A stretch of 64,000 nt of DNA from Bradyrhizobium sp. CSA207 (GCF_029051685.1 NZ_JAACFT010000027.1:1-64000), one strand, 5' to 3'; counted from the stretch's first letter, positions 36,644-46,536 are shown. Notes: generated by a model not told the origin, from the letters alone. A program made the numbers and translations.

Positions 36644-37063
36644 TCACCAATAGGCGTAGTACGGGCGGGGATACGGCCGATAATATCCATAATAGGGGCG
36701 GTAGTGCCGGTAGTACCGGCGGTAGCCGTAGCCGGGATATACGTAGGCCGGCCCGTATCCATAATAGGCCGGCGCATAGCCGTAACCATAGCCATAGGGG
36801 CCACCATAGTACGGTCCGCCGTAATAGCCATAAGGCGCGCCGGCGATGGCGCTGCCGATGATTGCGCCGGCCGCAAGGCCGCCCAGGCCCAGGCCCCAGC
36901 CCCAACCACCGCCGCGCCAACGCACCTGCGTGACGTCATCGCTGGCCGCGGCTTTCATGGTCGCGACATTGGTGGGCATCGGGGCCGCCGCTGCCCGCTC
37001 GATTTGGCCGGCCATGACCGCGCCGGCCAGCGAACAGGCAATTGCCGCTTTCCAGATCGTCAT
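36644..37063 (-). CDS. Secreted Gly/Tyr/Pro-rich protein
   Basis: A 139-aa protein with signal peptide MTIWKAAIACSLAGAVMAG (ATG 37063 behind GGGAG). After a short spacer there is a glycine-rich hydrophobic segment (GLGLGGLAAGAIIGSAIAG) and then a tail made almost only of Gly, Tyr, Pro and Arg (repeats of GPYYGG, GYGYAPAYYG). Such proteins are common in Bradyrhizobium envelopes and of unknown role. A longer open frame upstream is noncoding. Confidence 0.7.
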   Translation of the reverse strand: MTIWKAAIACSLAGAVMAGQIERAAAAPMPTNVATMKAAASDDVTQVRWRGGGWGWGLGLGGLAAGAIIGSAIAGAPYGYYGGPYYGGPYGYGYGYAPAYYGYGPAYVYPGYGYRRYYRHYRPYYGYYRPYPRPYYAYW

Positions 37064-37438
37064 CGTCTTGCTCCCTGTCTGACGTTTCATTCGAAAAGAG
37101 ATCGCAGAGCCCATGATCAGGCATCCCAGCGCCAAGTTAATGCCTCGAATTTGCGTGCAGCGCACAAGGCACCCGTCCAAGGCACCCGTCCACGGCTCGA
37201 TCGTTGGGTTGCCGGTTGGGCGGGCATGCAGCGCGGATCGACGCGTCTCTTCGCCGAAATGACACCGGCATGAAGCGCGGGGACACCCGCAAAGCATTAA
37301 GCTTCCCGCGTGCGCAACCAACAACCACCTTCCCGATTTACTATTCGTAGCATTACTATCGGTTCCAATGCCGCGCGCCGAACGGGTTTCTCGCGACAAA
37401 TGGCCTCGGTCCGAGCCAGACGTGAGTGGGAGGATGAC
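37064..37438. other. Upstream region of glgC, no gene seen
   Basis: This 375-base divergent gap contains no credible gene. GCACCCGTCC is repeated twice at about 37170-37190. The glgCA promoter should be here, but no consensus was recognised. Confidence 0.4.
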
Positions 37439-38701
37439 ATGAATGCCGCGAGACCTGAGCCCCTTGCCCGCCAAGCGCTGGCGTTCGTCCTGGCCGGCGG
37501 CCGCGGCAGCCGGCTCCTGGAGCTGACCGACCGGCGCGCCAAGCCTGCAGTCTATTTCGGCGGCAAATCCCGCATCATCGATTTCGCACTGTCGAACGCG
37601 GTGAACTCGGGCATCCGCCGCATCGCGGTCGCCACCCAGTACAAGGCGCACAGCCTGATCCGGCATCTGCAGATGGGCTGGAACTTCTTCCGCCCCGAAC
37701 GCAACGAGAGCTTTGACATTCTCCCTGCCAGCCAGCGCGTGTCGGAGAACATGTGGTATGTCGGCACGGCCGACGCGATTTACCAAAACATCGACATCAT
37801 CGAATCGCATGCCTGCCGCTTCATCGTGGTGCTCGCCGGCGACCATATCTACAAAATGGATTACGAGGTGATGCTGCGCCAGCACGTCGACCGCGGCGCC
37901 GACGTCACGGTCGGCTGCCTCGAAATGCCGCGCGCGGAATCCTCGGGCTTCGGCATCATTCATGTCGACGAGGACGGCTGGATCCAGTCGTTCCTCGAGA
38001 AACCCGCCGATCCGCCGCCGATGCCGGGCAAGCCGGACGTCTCGCTCGCCAGCATGGGCATCTACGTGTTCGATGCGAAATTCCTGTTCGACGAGCTCAA
38101 GCGCGACGCCGAAAATCCGAACTCGAACCACGATTTCGGCAAGGACATCATTCCCTACATCGTCAAGAACGGCCGCGCCATTGCGCACCAGTTCTCGACC
38201 TCCTGCGTCCGCTCCGGCAGCGATCCCCGCGCCTATTGGCGCGACGTCGGCACTGTCGACGCCTATTGGTCCGCCAATATCGACCTCACCGATGTGGTGC
38301 CGGAGCTGGATTTGTTCGACCGCGCCTGGCCGATCTGGTCCTACTCCGAGATCACCCCACCGGCAAAGTTCGTCCACGACGAGGAGAACCGGCGTGGCCA
38401 GGCCGTGAGTTCGCTGGTCTCGGGCGGCTGCATCATCTCCGGCGCCTCGCTGCGCCGCTCGCTGCTGTTCACCGGCGTGCGCGTCAACTCCTACGCCAGC
38501 GTCGAGAACGCCGTGATCATGCCGTACGTGAATGTCGGCCGCGGCGCGCGCCTGAAAAACGTCGTGATCGACCGCGGCGTGGAGATCCCCGAGGGCCTCG
38601 TCATCGGCGACGACCCCGAACTAGACGCCAAGCGCTTCCGCACCACCGAGCAGGGCATCTCGCTAATCACCCAGCCGATGATCGACAGGCTCAATACATG
38701 A
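37439..38701 (+). CDS. glgC: Glucose-1-phosphate adenylyltransferase
   Basis: A 420-aa enzyme that makes ADP-glucose, the committed step to glycogen. ATG 37439 follows GGGAGGATGAC. Motifs: FVLAGGRGSRLLELTDRRAK (nucleotide binding, allosteric arginine region), AVNSGIRRIAVATQYKAHSL, VVLAGDHIYKMDYE, and FGIIHVDEDGWIQSFLEKP. A left-handed helix domain closes the protein. Its stop overlaps the glgA start (ATGA). Confidence 0.97.
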   Translation: MNAARPEPLARQALAFVLAGGRGSRLLELTDRRAKPAVYFGGKSRIIDFALSNAVNSGIRRIAVATQYKAHSLIRHLQMGWNFFRPERNESFDILPASQRVSENMWYVGTADAIYQNIDIIESHACRFIVVLAGDHIYKMDYEVMLRQHVDRGADVTVGCLEMPRAESSGFGIIHVDEDGWIQSFLEKPADPPPMPGKPDVSLASMGIYVFDAKFLFDELKRDAENPNSNHDFGKDIIPYIVKNGRAIAHQFSTSCVRSGSDPRAYWRDVGTVDAYWSANIDLTDVVPELDLFDRAWPIWSYSEITPPAKFVHDEENRRGQAVSSLVSGGCIISGASLRRSLLFTGVRVNSYASVENAVIMPYVNVGRGARLKNVVIDRGVEIPEGLVIGDDPELDAKRFRTTEQGISLITQPMIDRLNT

Positions 38702-40158
38702 CGCCTGTTCGCGTCCTCGCGGTCGCCTCTGAAGTCTATCCCATCGTCAAGACCGGCGGCCTCGCAGACGTCGCCGGCGCGCTCCCGGTCGCGCTGAAGG
38801 CGCACGGCGTCGAGATGCGCACGCTGATGCCGGGCTATCCCGACGTGATGCGGCAGCTCTCGGACGCCGATGAAATCCGGCGCTGGCCGGATTATTTCGG
38901 CGGGCCGGGCCGCCTGCTCGCAGGCTCGCATGACGGGCTCGATCTGTTCGTGCTCGACGTGCCGCATCTCTATGCACGGCCGGGTAATCCCTACGTCACC
39001 CAGGAGGGCATCGACTGGCCGGACAATGGCGTGCGCTTCGCCGCATTGTCACGCGTGGCGGCCGACATCGGCCACGGCCTCATCCCCGCTTTCGTGCCCG
39101 ACATCGTGCATGCCCATGACTGGCAGGCAGGGCTCGCACCGGCCTATCTGCACTATGACAATCGGCCGCGGCCGGGCACCGTGATGACCATTCACAACAT
39201 GGCCTATCAGGGCAAGTTCGCGCGCGAGCTGATCGGCGCGATCGGCTTGCCCTGGGGCGCCTTCAACGTCAACGGCCTCGAATATTTCGGCGGGATCAGC
39301 TTTTTGAAGGCGGGCCTGCAATTCGCCGACCGCATCACCACGGTGTCGCCGACTTACGCGCAGGAGATCCAGACCGATGAAGGCGGGATGGGCTTCGGCG
39401 GCCTCTTGCGCGCACGCGCCAGCGTGCTCAGTGGCATCCTCAACGGCATCGACGTTTCAGTCTGGAATCCGCAGACCGATCCGCACATTGCCTATCGCTT
39501 CGGCGCGGAGGACCTTACGTTCCGAGCTGCAAACAAGGCGGTTCTTCAGCAACAGTTCAATCTCGATTCCTCGGACGAAGTGCCCCTGCTCGGTGTCATC
39601 AGCCGGCTGTCCTGGCAGAAGGGGCTCGACCTCCTGCTCGATGTCATTCCGACCATCCTCGGCGAAGGCATGCAGCTCGCACTGCTCGGTAGCGGCGATC
39701 GCAATCTCCAGGACCGCTATCAGGCGGCGGCGCGCGCGAATCCGGGACGGATCGGGGTCGTGATCGGCTATGACGAAATTCTGGCGCACCTGATCCAGGC
39801 CGGCTCGGATGCACTGCTGGTGCCGTCGCGGTTCGAGCCGTGCGGCCTGACCCAGCTCTGCGCGCTGCGCTACGGCGCGGTGCCGATCGTGGCCCGGGTC
39901 GGGGGCCTCGAGGATACCATCGTCGATATCGGCGAGGCCGACAGATCGGGCCGCGATGCCACCGGCTTCAAGTTCGGCCCCGTGACGGCGGACGCTTTTG
40001 CGAGGACGCTGCGCAAGGCCAACCTCACCTTCCACGACAAGGTGACCTGGCGCCGGCTCCAACTGAGCGGGCTGTCGACGGACGTGTCGTGGCGCAACCG
40101 GGCGGGCGACTATGCTGCGCTCTATCGCGGCCTCATGCCGGCCCGTCACACGGCATGA
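38698..40158 (+). CDS. glgA: Glycogen synthase
   Basis: A 486-aa GT5 glycosyltransferase; ATG 38698 overlaps the glgC stop. KTGGL motif EVYPIVKTGGLADVAGALP binds ADP-glucose, and the C-terminal half has SRLSWQKGLDLLLDVIP, PSRFEPCGLTQLCALRYG and GLEDTIVD. A long in-frame shadow upstream through glgC is noncoding. Pairs with GlgC to build glycogen; no glgB, glgX or glgP in the window. Confidence 0.97.
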   Translation: MTPVRVLAVASEVYPIVKTGGLADVAGALPVALKAHGVEMRTLMPGYPDVMRQLSDADEIRRWPDYFGGPGRLLAGSHDGLDLFVLDVPHLYARPGNPYVTQEGIDWPDNGVRFAALSRVAADIGHGLIPAFVPDIVHAHDWQAGLAPAYLHYDNRPRPGTVMTIHNMAYQGKFARELIGAIGLPWGAFNVNGLEYFGGISFLKAGLQFADRITTVSPTYAQEIQTDEGGMGFGGLLRARASVLSGILNGIDVSVWNPQTDPHIAYRFGAEDLTFRAANKAVLQQQFNLDSSDEVPLLGVISRLSWQKGLDLLLDVIPTILGEGMQLALLGSGDRNLQDRYQAAARANPGRIGVVIGYDEILAHLIQAGSDALLVPSRFEPCGLTQLCALRYGAVPIVARVGGLEDTIVDIGEADRSGRDATGFKFGPVTADAFARTLRKANLTFHDKVTWRRLQLSGLSTDVSWRNRAGDYAALYRGLMPARHTA

Positions 40159-40189
40159 CCATCGCCGAATCCAGTGCTATAGAGCCGGC

Positions 40190-40450
40190 ATGGACCCCTT
40201 CGCAATCAAGCTGCTCGGCTTCGCCGCCGCAACCTGCACCACTGCGGCCTACGCGCCGCAATTCATCAAGGTCTGGAAGACCCGCTCGACCGAGGACATT
40301 TCGCTCGGCATGTTCCTGGTCATGGTTCTGGGCCTGGCGCTCTGGCTGGTCTACGGCCTGCTCTCCGGGGACGCTCCGCTGGTCGCCGCCAATGCGATCA
40401 CCATGGTGCTCGCCGGCGGCATCCTGTTCATGAAACTGAAATACGGGTGA
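40190..40450 (+). CDS. SemiSWEET-type sugar transporter
   Basis: An 86-aa protein with three membrane helices and the PQ-loop: AYAPQFIKVWKTRSTEDISL. SemiSWEETs dimerise to carry sugars across the membrane. It begins 31 bases after glgA, so it is likely co-transcribed with glgCA, which suggests a link of sugar movement with glycogen storage. Transport direction unknown. Confidence 0.88.
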   Translation: MDPFAIKLLGFAAATCTTAAYAPQFIKVWKTRSTEDISLGMFLVMVLGLALWLVYGLLSGDAPLVAANAITMVLAGGILFMKLKYG

Positions 40451-40681
40451 GCTCGGAGCTCGGTGGGGCGGAGCAAGCTACACCAAACCGCTCTCCGAAT
40501 TCGCCATGGTTGCATTTTGCCGGTGTTTTGCCCGACGTGTCAAACGTCCCCGAAATGGCGCTCGATCATCCTGCCCGGCAAAAGCATTGTGCTAAGCCAT
40601 TCTATTTGCTGGGCCGTTCTACTGTGCATGGGGTTGTTTTCGCCCTTTTGCGATGGCCCTGACGCGCGGGCGTGAAGAAGA

Positions 40682-41479
40682 TCAACCACCAAACACGTAC
40701 GAGGCCATCGCAACGTTCGCGACCTCGTCGACGAAGACGCGATGCCCGACATCGCTGCCGGCGGCACCGGCGGCCACCATCAGCGGCAGCAGATGGTCCT
40801 CGCGCGGATGGGCAAGGCGCGCGCTGGGCGCGCTCTGCCAGTCGACCAGCATCGCGTTGCGGCGCGCCGCATCCTTATGGCTGATGGCCTCGTTCAGATA
40901 GGCTTCGAAATCGTAGGACACAGGCTTGGACTCCGCCCGCCCGAAGCCGCGCATGTTGTGATAGGTAAGCCCGCTGCCGATGATCAGAATGCCTTCATCG
41001 CGGAGCGAGGCGATCGCCTGCCCGGCCTTGATGTGCTCGGCCGGATCGTAGCTCGACTTCAGCGACAGCAGCACGATCGGCATATCGGCATTGGGATACA
41101 TCAGGCCGAGCGGCACGAAGGTGCCGTGATCAAACCCCTGATTGGCATCCTCCCGGCAATCGAGGCCGGCACGCGTGAGTAGCGCCTTCACCTCTGCGGC
41201 GAGCTCGGGCCTGCCAGGCGCCGGATATTTGAGGTGATAGGTGTGCTCGGGGAAGCCGTAATAGTCGTACACCATCGGCGGATGCGCGGACGTCGATACC
41301 GTGAACGCCTCGGCCTCCCAATGGCCGGTGATGACGAGCACGGCCTTCGGCTTCGCCGGCAGGAGCTGCGGCAGCCGACCGAACGCCTCCGCGGTCTTGG
41401 CATATTGCACCCGCCGATCCTCCATGAACGGCCAGGGGCCGCCGCCATGCGACAGGAAGAAGGCCGGCAATCGCGTCAT
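40682..41479 (-). CDS. LigB/DODA-type extradiol ring-cleavage dioxygenase
   Basis: A 265-aa enzyme with FFLSHGGGPWPF, VLVITGHWEAEAFTVS, the conserved FDHGTFVPLGLMYPNADMP and IIGSGLTYHNMRG. These histidines bind the catalytic metal of class III extradiol dioxygenases (YgiD/DODA group). Substrate unknown; may be a catecholic compound. Stand-alone, next to the sugar transporter but convergent to it. Confidence 0.87.
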   Translation of the reverse strand: MTRLPAFFLSHGGGPWPFMEDRRVQYAKTAEAFGRLPQLLPAKPKAVLVITGHWEAEAFTVSTSAHPPMVYDYYGFPEHTYHLKYPAPGRPELAAEVKALLTRAGLDCREDANQGFDHGTFVPLGLMYPNADMPIVLLSLKSSYDPAEHIKAGQAIASLRDEGILIIGSGLTYHNMRGFGRAESKPVSYDFEAYLNEAISHKDAARRNAMLVDWQSAPSARLAHPREDHLLPLMVAAGAAGSDVGHRVFVDEVANVAMASYVFGG

Positions 41480-41631
41480 GGGGCTCGTCTCGTTGGCAAT
41501 TTGCGCGTAGCTGCCGCGCGGTCGGCGGCGAGCATAGGCAAACCGGCATGGTTAGCAAGCCGTTAACGATTTGCCTTCCACAATTGCGGCCGTGGCCGAA
41601 GCAGTCGGCCAGAAGACGAGCGAGACGTGAG

Positions 41632-41811
41632 ATGAAGAAGTTTGCGCTGGGGGACGTGGTCAACAGTGATAAGGGCCGCCGCGGCGTCGTCCGCGCCGCC
41701 TTCAGATCAAGGGACGGCCAGCAGTTCTATGCCGTCGAAAAGGACGGCGCGATGGACTATCTGGAGGAAGACCGCCTGACGCCGGCGCCCCGCGTCGAGC
41801 TCGCAGCGTAA
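41632..41811 (+). CDS. Small conserved protein of unknown function (59 aa)
   Basis: A clean ATG frame, starting MKKFALGDVVNSDKGRRGVV. It has the alternating strands of a small KOW- or SH3-like barrel (FYAVEKDGAMDYLEEDRL), no signal peptide, and a predicted beta-rich fold. It could bind nucleic acid or protein. Evidence is composition only. Confidence 0.55.
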   Translation: MKKFALGDVVNSDKGRRGVVRAAFRSRDGQQFYAVEKDGAMDYLEEDRLTPAPRVELAA

Positions 41812-41834
41812 ATCCAACTCATCCACTTCCACAG

Positions 41835-43295
41835 CTAGCGCGCGAGCCGGTCCAGACGCGCCGACCAGGGGTCATCGCTGCTTGCGGTGCGATCGTTGGC
41901 GATCAGCAGCAGGCGATCGCGATCCGCAACCGCATCCCAGTGCGGCAGATCGGTCCCGTTGGGATCGCCCGTCCTGGCGAAGTTGATCCAGTAGGCGCGG
42001 ATGCGGCTTGCGACCTCGCGATCCCGCCGCGAAAAGATGCCGGCTCCCGGCACGCCCTCGACGCCGAAGATGAACTGCAATTCCCGGCCGTGCCCTTCGT
42101 CCGAACTTCCGCGCCGCGCTTCGGGCACATAGGCGAAACGATAGCGGAAGGTCGGCGCGCCGGTTGCGGCGTGAAGCCGGGCCAACAATCTCACCGGCTC
42201 GGAGAAGACTTTGTCGGTGTAGAACCTTGCCGCAAGGTCCGACGGCCGCGCCACGTCGGGATAGAGCTCACGCAGCCCGTCGATGCTCTCGCCCGAGGAC
42301 GCAAGCTCTTGCTTGATCTCGAGCTCACCGTCAAAGCGCGTCTCGTCGTCATTCGAGCCGATGATCAAGGCAATGCGGCTCTGATGTCCCGCCGCAAATC
42401 CCGCGGCAATGTTCTCCGTCACCAGACTTCCATCCACCGCGGGTGTGAAGCTGCGCGACGATTGTTCCAGCAGGCGTTTTTCGGCGGCAAGCAGGCTCGC
42501 CGGCTTGGCTGTGCGCAAATCCGTTTCCTGCCCGAGCGTCGTCACGAATTGCCGCCCGGCCGACTCTGCCTCTTGCGCGGAGCGCAGCTGCGCCCGGCCG
42601 GGCACGGATTGCAGAATGGCTTTCTGAAACAGATCGCGCGATTGCGCGCACAGCATCAGCAGCGCGATCGATGTGGCGCCTGAACCATTGCCGAACAGGG
42701 TGACGTTGTTCGGATCGCCGCCGAAGGCCGCGATGTTGTCATGGATCCAATGCAGCGCTGCGATCTGGTCCATCAGGCCGTAATTGCCGGACCCGACGTC
42801 CGACAAAGCAGGATGGGCAAGCCAGCCGAGCGCGCCCAGGCGATAATTCAGGGTGACCACGATGAGGCCGGCCTGTGCAAGCTTTGCGCCGTCGAACAGC
42901 GGATCGTTGGCGGTGCCTCTGATGAAACCGCCGCCATGGATGAACACCATGACCGGCAGCGGCCCGTCAACACCGAAGGGACGAAACACGTTCAGCGTGA
43001 GACAATCCTCACTCGCGCCCGGCATCAACGGCTGAAGACAGGGCGCACCATAATCGTACGCGGTGCGCATCTCCGAGTTTTCGGGCGTTGCCTGCGGTGA
43101 ACGCCAGCGCAGCGGTCCGACCGGGGGCGCGGCGTAGGCAAGCCCCTTGAAGGACGCGACCTCGCCCTCGACGGCGCCGAGCAGCTGTCCCTCTCGCGTC
43201 AGGGCAAACGGAAACTGGCCGACCGGCTGAGCCAAGGCCGGGCCGGCGCAGCACAGGAATGCGGAAGCTGCAACAAGCGCAAGCAAGGGCCGCAT
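41835..43295 (-). CDS. Secreted type-B carboxylesterase
   Basis: A 486-aa esterase with signal peptide MRPLLALVAASAFLCCAGPA. Oxyanion motif MVFIHGGGFIRG, the conserved ALHWIHDNIAAFGGDPNNVT, and the nucleophile motif FGNGSGATS, where the usual GESAG is varied to GNGSG. The catalytic histidine is probably in SSDEGHGRELQF. Possibly a detoxifying or scavenging hydrolase. Stand-alone. Confidence 0.87.
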   Translation of the reverse strand: MRPLLALVAASAFLCCAGPALAQPVGQFPFALTREGQLLGAVEGEVASFKGLAYAAPPVGPLRWRSPQATPENSEMRTAYDYGAPCLQPLMPGASEDCLTLNVFRPFGVDGPLPVMVFIHGGGFIRGTANDPLFDGAKLAQAGLIVVTLNYRLGALGWLAHPALSDVGSGNYGLMDQIAALHWIHDNIAAFGGDPNNVTLFGNGSGATSIALLMLCAQSRDLFQKAILQSVPGRAQLRSAQEAESAGRQFVTTLGQETDLRTAKPASLLAAEKRLLEQSSRSFTPAVDGSLVTENIAAGFAAGHQSRIALIIGSNDDETRFDGELEIKQELASSGESIDGLRELYPDVARPSDLAARFYTDKVFSEPVRLLARLHAATGAPTFRYRFAYVPEARRGSSDEGHGRELQFIFGVEGVPGAGIFSRRDREVASRIRAYWINFARTGDPNGTDLPHWDAVADRDRLLLIANDRTASSDDPWSARLDRLAR

Positions 43296-43377
43296 CTCGG
43301 GGATCTCGATGCCCGGAAAAGGTTCCTTGGGAGGTTACGTCCGCGGCCGGTAGCGAGGCAAGCCTTGCGGGCCGCGC

Positions 43378-43587
43378 TCAACCGGACTTGCCGGTCAGCT
43401 CCGCCAGCGCGTGACGCGCGACGATGCCGAGCTCACCGAGTGTGGAATGGCCGGATTGCGCCGCCTCGATCAGGCGTCGGGCGATGAACCTGCGGCTGTC
43501 GTGATCGCCGCCATGCGGCAACTGGCGGCATGTCTCCTCCAGCACGACGTCCATGTTCGCTTTGGTTCGCTCACTCAACTCTGTCAT
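43378..43587 (-). CDS. Small conserved protein (69 aa)
   Basis: ATG 43587 gives MTELSERTKANMDVVLEETC. The rest is helical, with DSRRFIARRLIEAAQSGHST and IVARHALAELTGK. No signal peptide or membrane segment. It resembles small helical stress-associated proteins of Bradyrhizobium but no function is known. It lies between the esterase gene and the divergent monooxygenase fusion. Confidence 0.6.
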   Translation of the reverse strand: MTELSERTKANMDVVLEETCRQLPHGGDHDSRRFIARRLIEAAQSGHSTLGELGIVARHALAELTGKSG

Positions 43588-43830
43588 GACGCCCGGTCGG
43601 CACGCGTGGCAAGGAAACGGCAGCAAGGAAACGGCAGCATACACAGGCGGATCGTGCCTGATTAGCCCGGAAAATCACGGCCTTGTGCATCGCGATGCGT
43701 GCATCGGCGCAACCTTCGCGCCACCCCACGGGCGCCGCAAACGGCTACCGAAGATTGCACTTGCTTTGATGACAAGCCGCGCCTGCGGCGATAGCCTGCG
43801 CGGCAAAACAAAACATACCGGAGGAATGCC

Positions 43831-46518
43831 ATGCCTGACGCAATGGTTGCTGCACGTAGCTCTGAGGCGCGTGGAACCGGCCAACAGGTTGACGTTGCCG
43901 TCGTCGGCGCCGGATTTGCCGGCCTCTATCTTCTGCATCGCCTGCGCAAGGCCGGCTTTACGGTGGTCGCTGTCGAAGAGGCCGGCGACGTCGGCGGCAC
44001 CTGGTACTGGAACCGCTATCCCGGCGCGCGCTGTGACATCCAGACCATCGACTACAGCTACACCTTCGATCCGGAGCTCGAGACGGCCTGGACCTGGTCG
44101 GAAAAATACGCGACCCAGCCCGAGATCCTGCGCTATCTCGGCTTCGTCGCCGACCGCTATGATCTGCGCCGCGACATCCGCTTCAGGACCAAAGTGACGG
44201 AAGCCACATGGGATGAAGCGACCGGGCGCTGGCGGCTTGCAACCGACAACGGAGGACCGGTCTCCTGCCGCCATTACATCATGGCAACGGGCTGCCTTTC
44301 CGCGCCAAAGCCGCCGGAGATCGACGGCGTCCAGGATTTTACCGGCGAAGTCTATTTCACCGGGCGCTGGCCGCATGACGGCGTCAATCTCGCCGGCAAG
44401 CGCGTTGCTGTGATCGGCACAGGCTCGTCCGGCATCCAGTCGATCCCGCTGATTGCCGAACAGGCAGAGCATCTAACCGTATTCCAGCGCACGCCGAACT
44501 TCGCATTGCCCGCACATAACGGGCCGGCGCCGTCGGATCGCATGGGTCTTTTGGAAGGCGACCGCGCGGCCTATCGCGAGCAGGCGCGCCAGTCGATGAC
44601 GGGCGTGCCCTATCCGCAGCAGACGGCCGTGAGCTGGCAACTGAGCGACGCCGAACGGCGCGTGCGGTTCGAGGAGGCGTGGGGCAAGGGCGATCTCGTC
44701 TACATCCTGACCCAGCTCTGGGCCGATCAAGGGGTCGATGTCGACGGCAACGCACTGATCTGCGAGCTGATCCGCGAGAAGATCAGCACGGTGGTGAAGG
44801 ATCCGGAAACGGCTGCGGCGCTGATGCCGCACGACCATCCGTTCGGCGCCAAGCGGCCCTGCCTCGACACCAACTACTACGCCACCTACAACCGACCGAA
44901 CGTCACGCTGGTCAATCTGCGGCAGGAGCCGATCAAGGCGATCACCCCAAACGGCATCACCACCGGCAAGCGCAGCTTCGACGTCGACGTCATCGTGTTC
45001 GCCACCGGTTTCGATGCCATGACCGGCGCGATCCGGGCCGTGCATCCGATCACGGGGCGCGCCGGCAGGTCGCTCTCCGACGTCTGGGCGCAAGGACCGC
45101 AGACCTATCTCGGGCTCACCGTCGCGGGCTTTCCGAACTTCTTCATGATTACGGGACCCGGCAGTCCGTCGGTGCTGTCGAACATGGCGGTATCGATCGA
45201 GCAGCATGTCGACTGGGTCGTCGACCGGCTTGCCGCACTGCGTGACGCTGGTTTCACCACGATCGAGGCCACCGAGACGGCGCAGGCCGGCTGGGGCCGG
45301 CACATGGCCGACTGCGCGACGCTGACGCTGCACCGGCTCGCCAACACCTGGTACACGGGCGCTAACGTGCCCGGCAAGGTGCACGCGCTGATGCCCTATA
45401 CCGGCGGCGTCGGCCCCTATCGCAGCATCTGCGGCGAGGTCGTCAGCCGTGGCATGCTCGGCTTCAAGCTCACCGGCCCCGATGCCGCCGCGCAGTGCAA
45501 TGACGGCGAGGTGGTGCGCCTGCAACCGGATGTACGGCTGGTGTTGAACCTGCTCGCGCAATTGAACCTGCCGCCTATCGAGTCGATGGGTGCGCTGGGC
45601 GCGCGCGCCTTCGTCAACGAGTTCAACAAGGGACGGCCTGCAGGACGGCCGGTCGGCGCCGTCGTCGACGGCTCTTTGCCCGGCACCGATGGACCCCTGC
45701 ACTATCGCCTGTACCGGCCGGCGACGCCGGGACCGCATCCGGTCGTGGTCTATTTCCATGGCGGCGGCTGGGTGCTCGGCGACGAACAGTCCGACGATCC
45801 GTTCTGTCGCGACATGGCGCGGCGCACCGATATGATCTTCGTCAGCGTCGGCTACCGCCATGCGCCCGAATATCGTTTCCCGGCGGCGGCCGAGGACGGC
45901 TACACGGCAACGCGCTGGATCGCCGAGCATGCCGTCGAGCTCGGCGGCAAACCCGGCCCGGTGCTGGTCGCGGGCTGGAGCGCCGGCGGCAACATCGCCG
46001 CGGTCAGCTGCCAGCTCGCGCGCGACCGCGGCGGGCCGGAGATCGCCGGCCAGCTCCTCGTCTGCCCGGTCACCGACTGCACGTTCGATCGTGGCTCGTA
46101 CAACGAAAACGAGACCGGCTATTTCCTGACGCGCTCGCTGATGTACTGGTTCTGGGACCTCTACTGCTCACCGGCTGACCGCACCGACCCACGTGTCTCG
46201 CCGCTCCGCGGCAAGGTCGCGGGCCTGCCGCCGGCCTTCGTCGTCACGTGCGAGTTCGATCCGTTGCGCGACGAGGGCATTGCCTATGCCGAAGCAATGG
46301 CGGCCGCGGGGGTTCCGGTCGAGCAGCTCAAGGCGCGCGGCCATTTCCATTCGTCCTTCACGATGGTGGACGTGGTGATCACCGGCGTCCAGGGCCGGAT
46401 GCAGATGGCTGAGGCCATGCGGCGCTTTGCCGGGCTTCCGCCTGTGGCCCGGCGCGGCGACGAGAACAGCCACGGTCAGGCCAACCCGGGACACAGGATA
46501 GCCGCAGCCGCGAGCTGA
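43831..46518 (+). CDS. Baeyer-Villiger monooxygenase fused to an alpha/beta-hydrolase esterase
   Basis: An 895-aa fusion. Residues about 1-560 form a flavin monooxygenase: FAD site VVGAGFAGLYLLHRLR, DVGGTWYWNRYPGARCD, NADPH site VIGTGSSGIQS. The Baeyer-Villiger fingerprint FxGxxxHxxxW reads FTGEVYFTGRWP, so the histidine (residue 176) is phenylalanine. Residues about 600-890 form an HSL-type esterase: HGGGW (His 643), GWSAGG (Ser 717), EFDPLRDEG (Asp 810) and GHFHSS. The monooxygenase would turn a ketone into an ester, which the esterase could split. The pair's natural substrate is unknown. Confidence 0.9.
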   Translation: MPDAMVAARSSEARGTGQQVDVAVVGAGFAGLYLLHRLRKAGFTVVAVEEAGDVGGTWYWNRYPGARCDIQTIDYSYTFDPELETAWTWSEKYATQPEILRYLGFVADRYDLRRDIRFRTKVTEATWDEATGRWRLATDNGGPVSCRHYIMATGCLSAPKPPEIDGVQDFTGEVYFTGRWPHDGVNLAGKRVAVIGTGSSGIQSIPLIAEQAEHLTVFQRTPNFALPAHNGPAPSDRMGLLEGDRAAYREQARQSMTGVPYPQQTAVSWQLSDAERRVRFEEAWGKGDLVYILTQLWADQGVDVDGNALICELIREKISTVVKDPETAAALMPHDHPFGAKRPCLDTNYYATYNRPNVTLVNLRQEPIKAITPNGITTGKRSFDVDVIVFATGFDAMTGAIRAVHPITGRAGRSLSDVWAQGPQTYLGLTVAGFPNFFMITGPGSPSVLSNMAVSIEQHVDWVVDRLAALRDAGFTTIEATETAQAGWGRHMADCATLTLHRLANTWYTGANVPGKVHALMPYTGGVGPYRSICGEVVSRGMLGFKLTGPDAAAQCNDGEVVRLQPDVRLVLNLLAQLNLPPIESMGALGARAFVNEFNKGRPAGRPVGAVVDGSLPGTDGPLHYRLYRPATPGPHPVVVYFHGGGWVLGDEQSDDPFCRDMARRTDMIFVSVGYRHAPEYRFPAAAEDGYTATRWIAEHAVELGGKPGPVLVAGWSAGGNIAAVSCQLARDRGGPEIAGQLLVCPVTDCTFDRGSYNENETGYFLTRSLMYWFWDLYCSPADRTDPRVSPLRGKVAGLPPAFVVTCEFDPLRDEGIAYAEAMAAAGVPVEQLKARGHFHSSFTMVDVVITGVQGRMQMAEAMRRFAGLPPVARRGDENSHGQANPGHRIAAAAS

Positions 46519-46536
46519 CAGCGACGGGGCGGGCCC

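Noticed and set aside
37753..38697. In-frame upstream extension of glgA through glgC
   Set aside because: The family N-terminus (EVYPIVKTGGLADVAG) starts right at ATG 38698; the extension is arginine-rich shadow.
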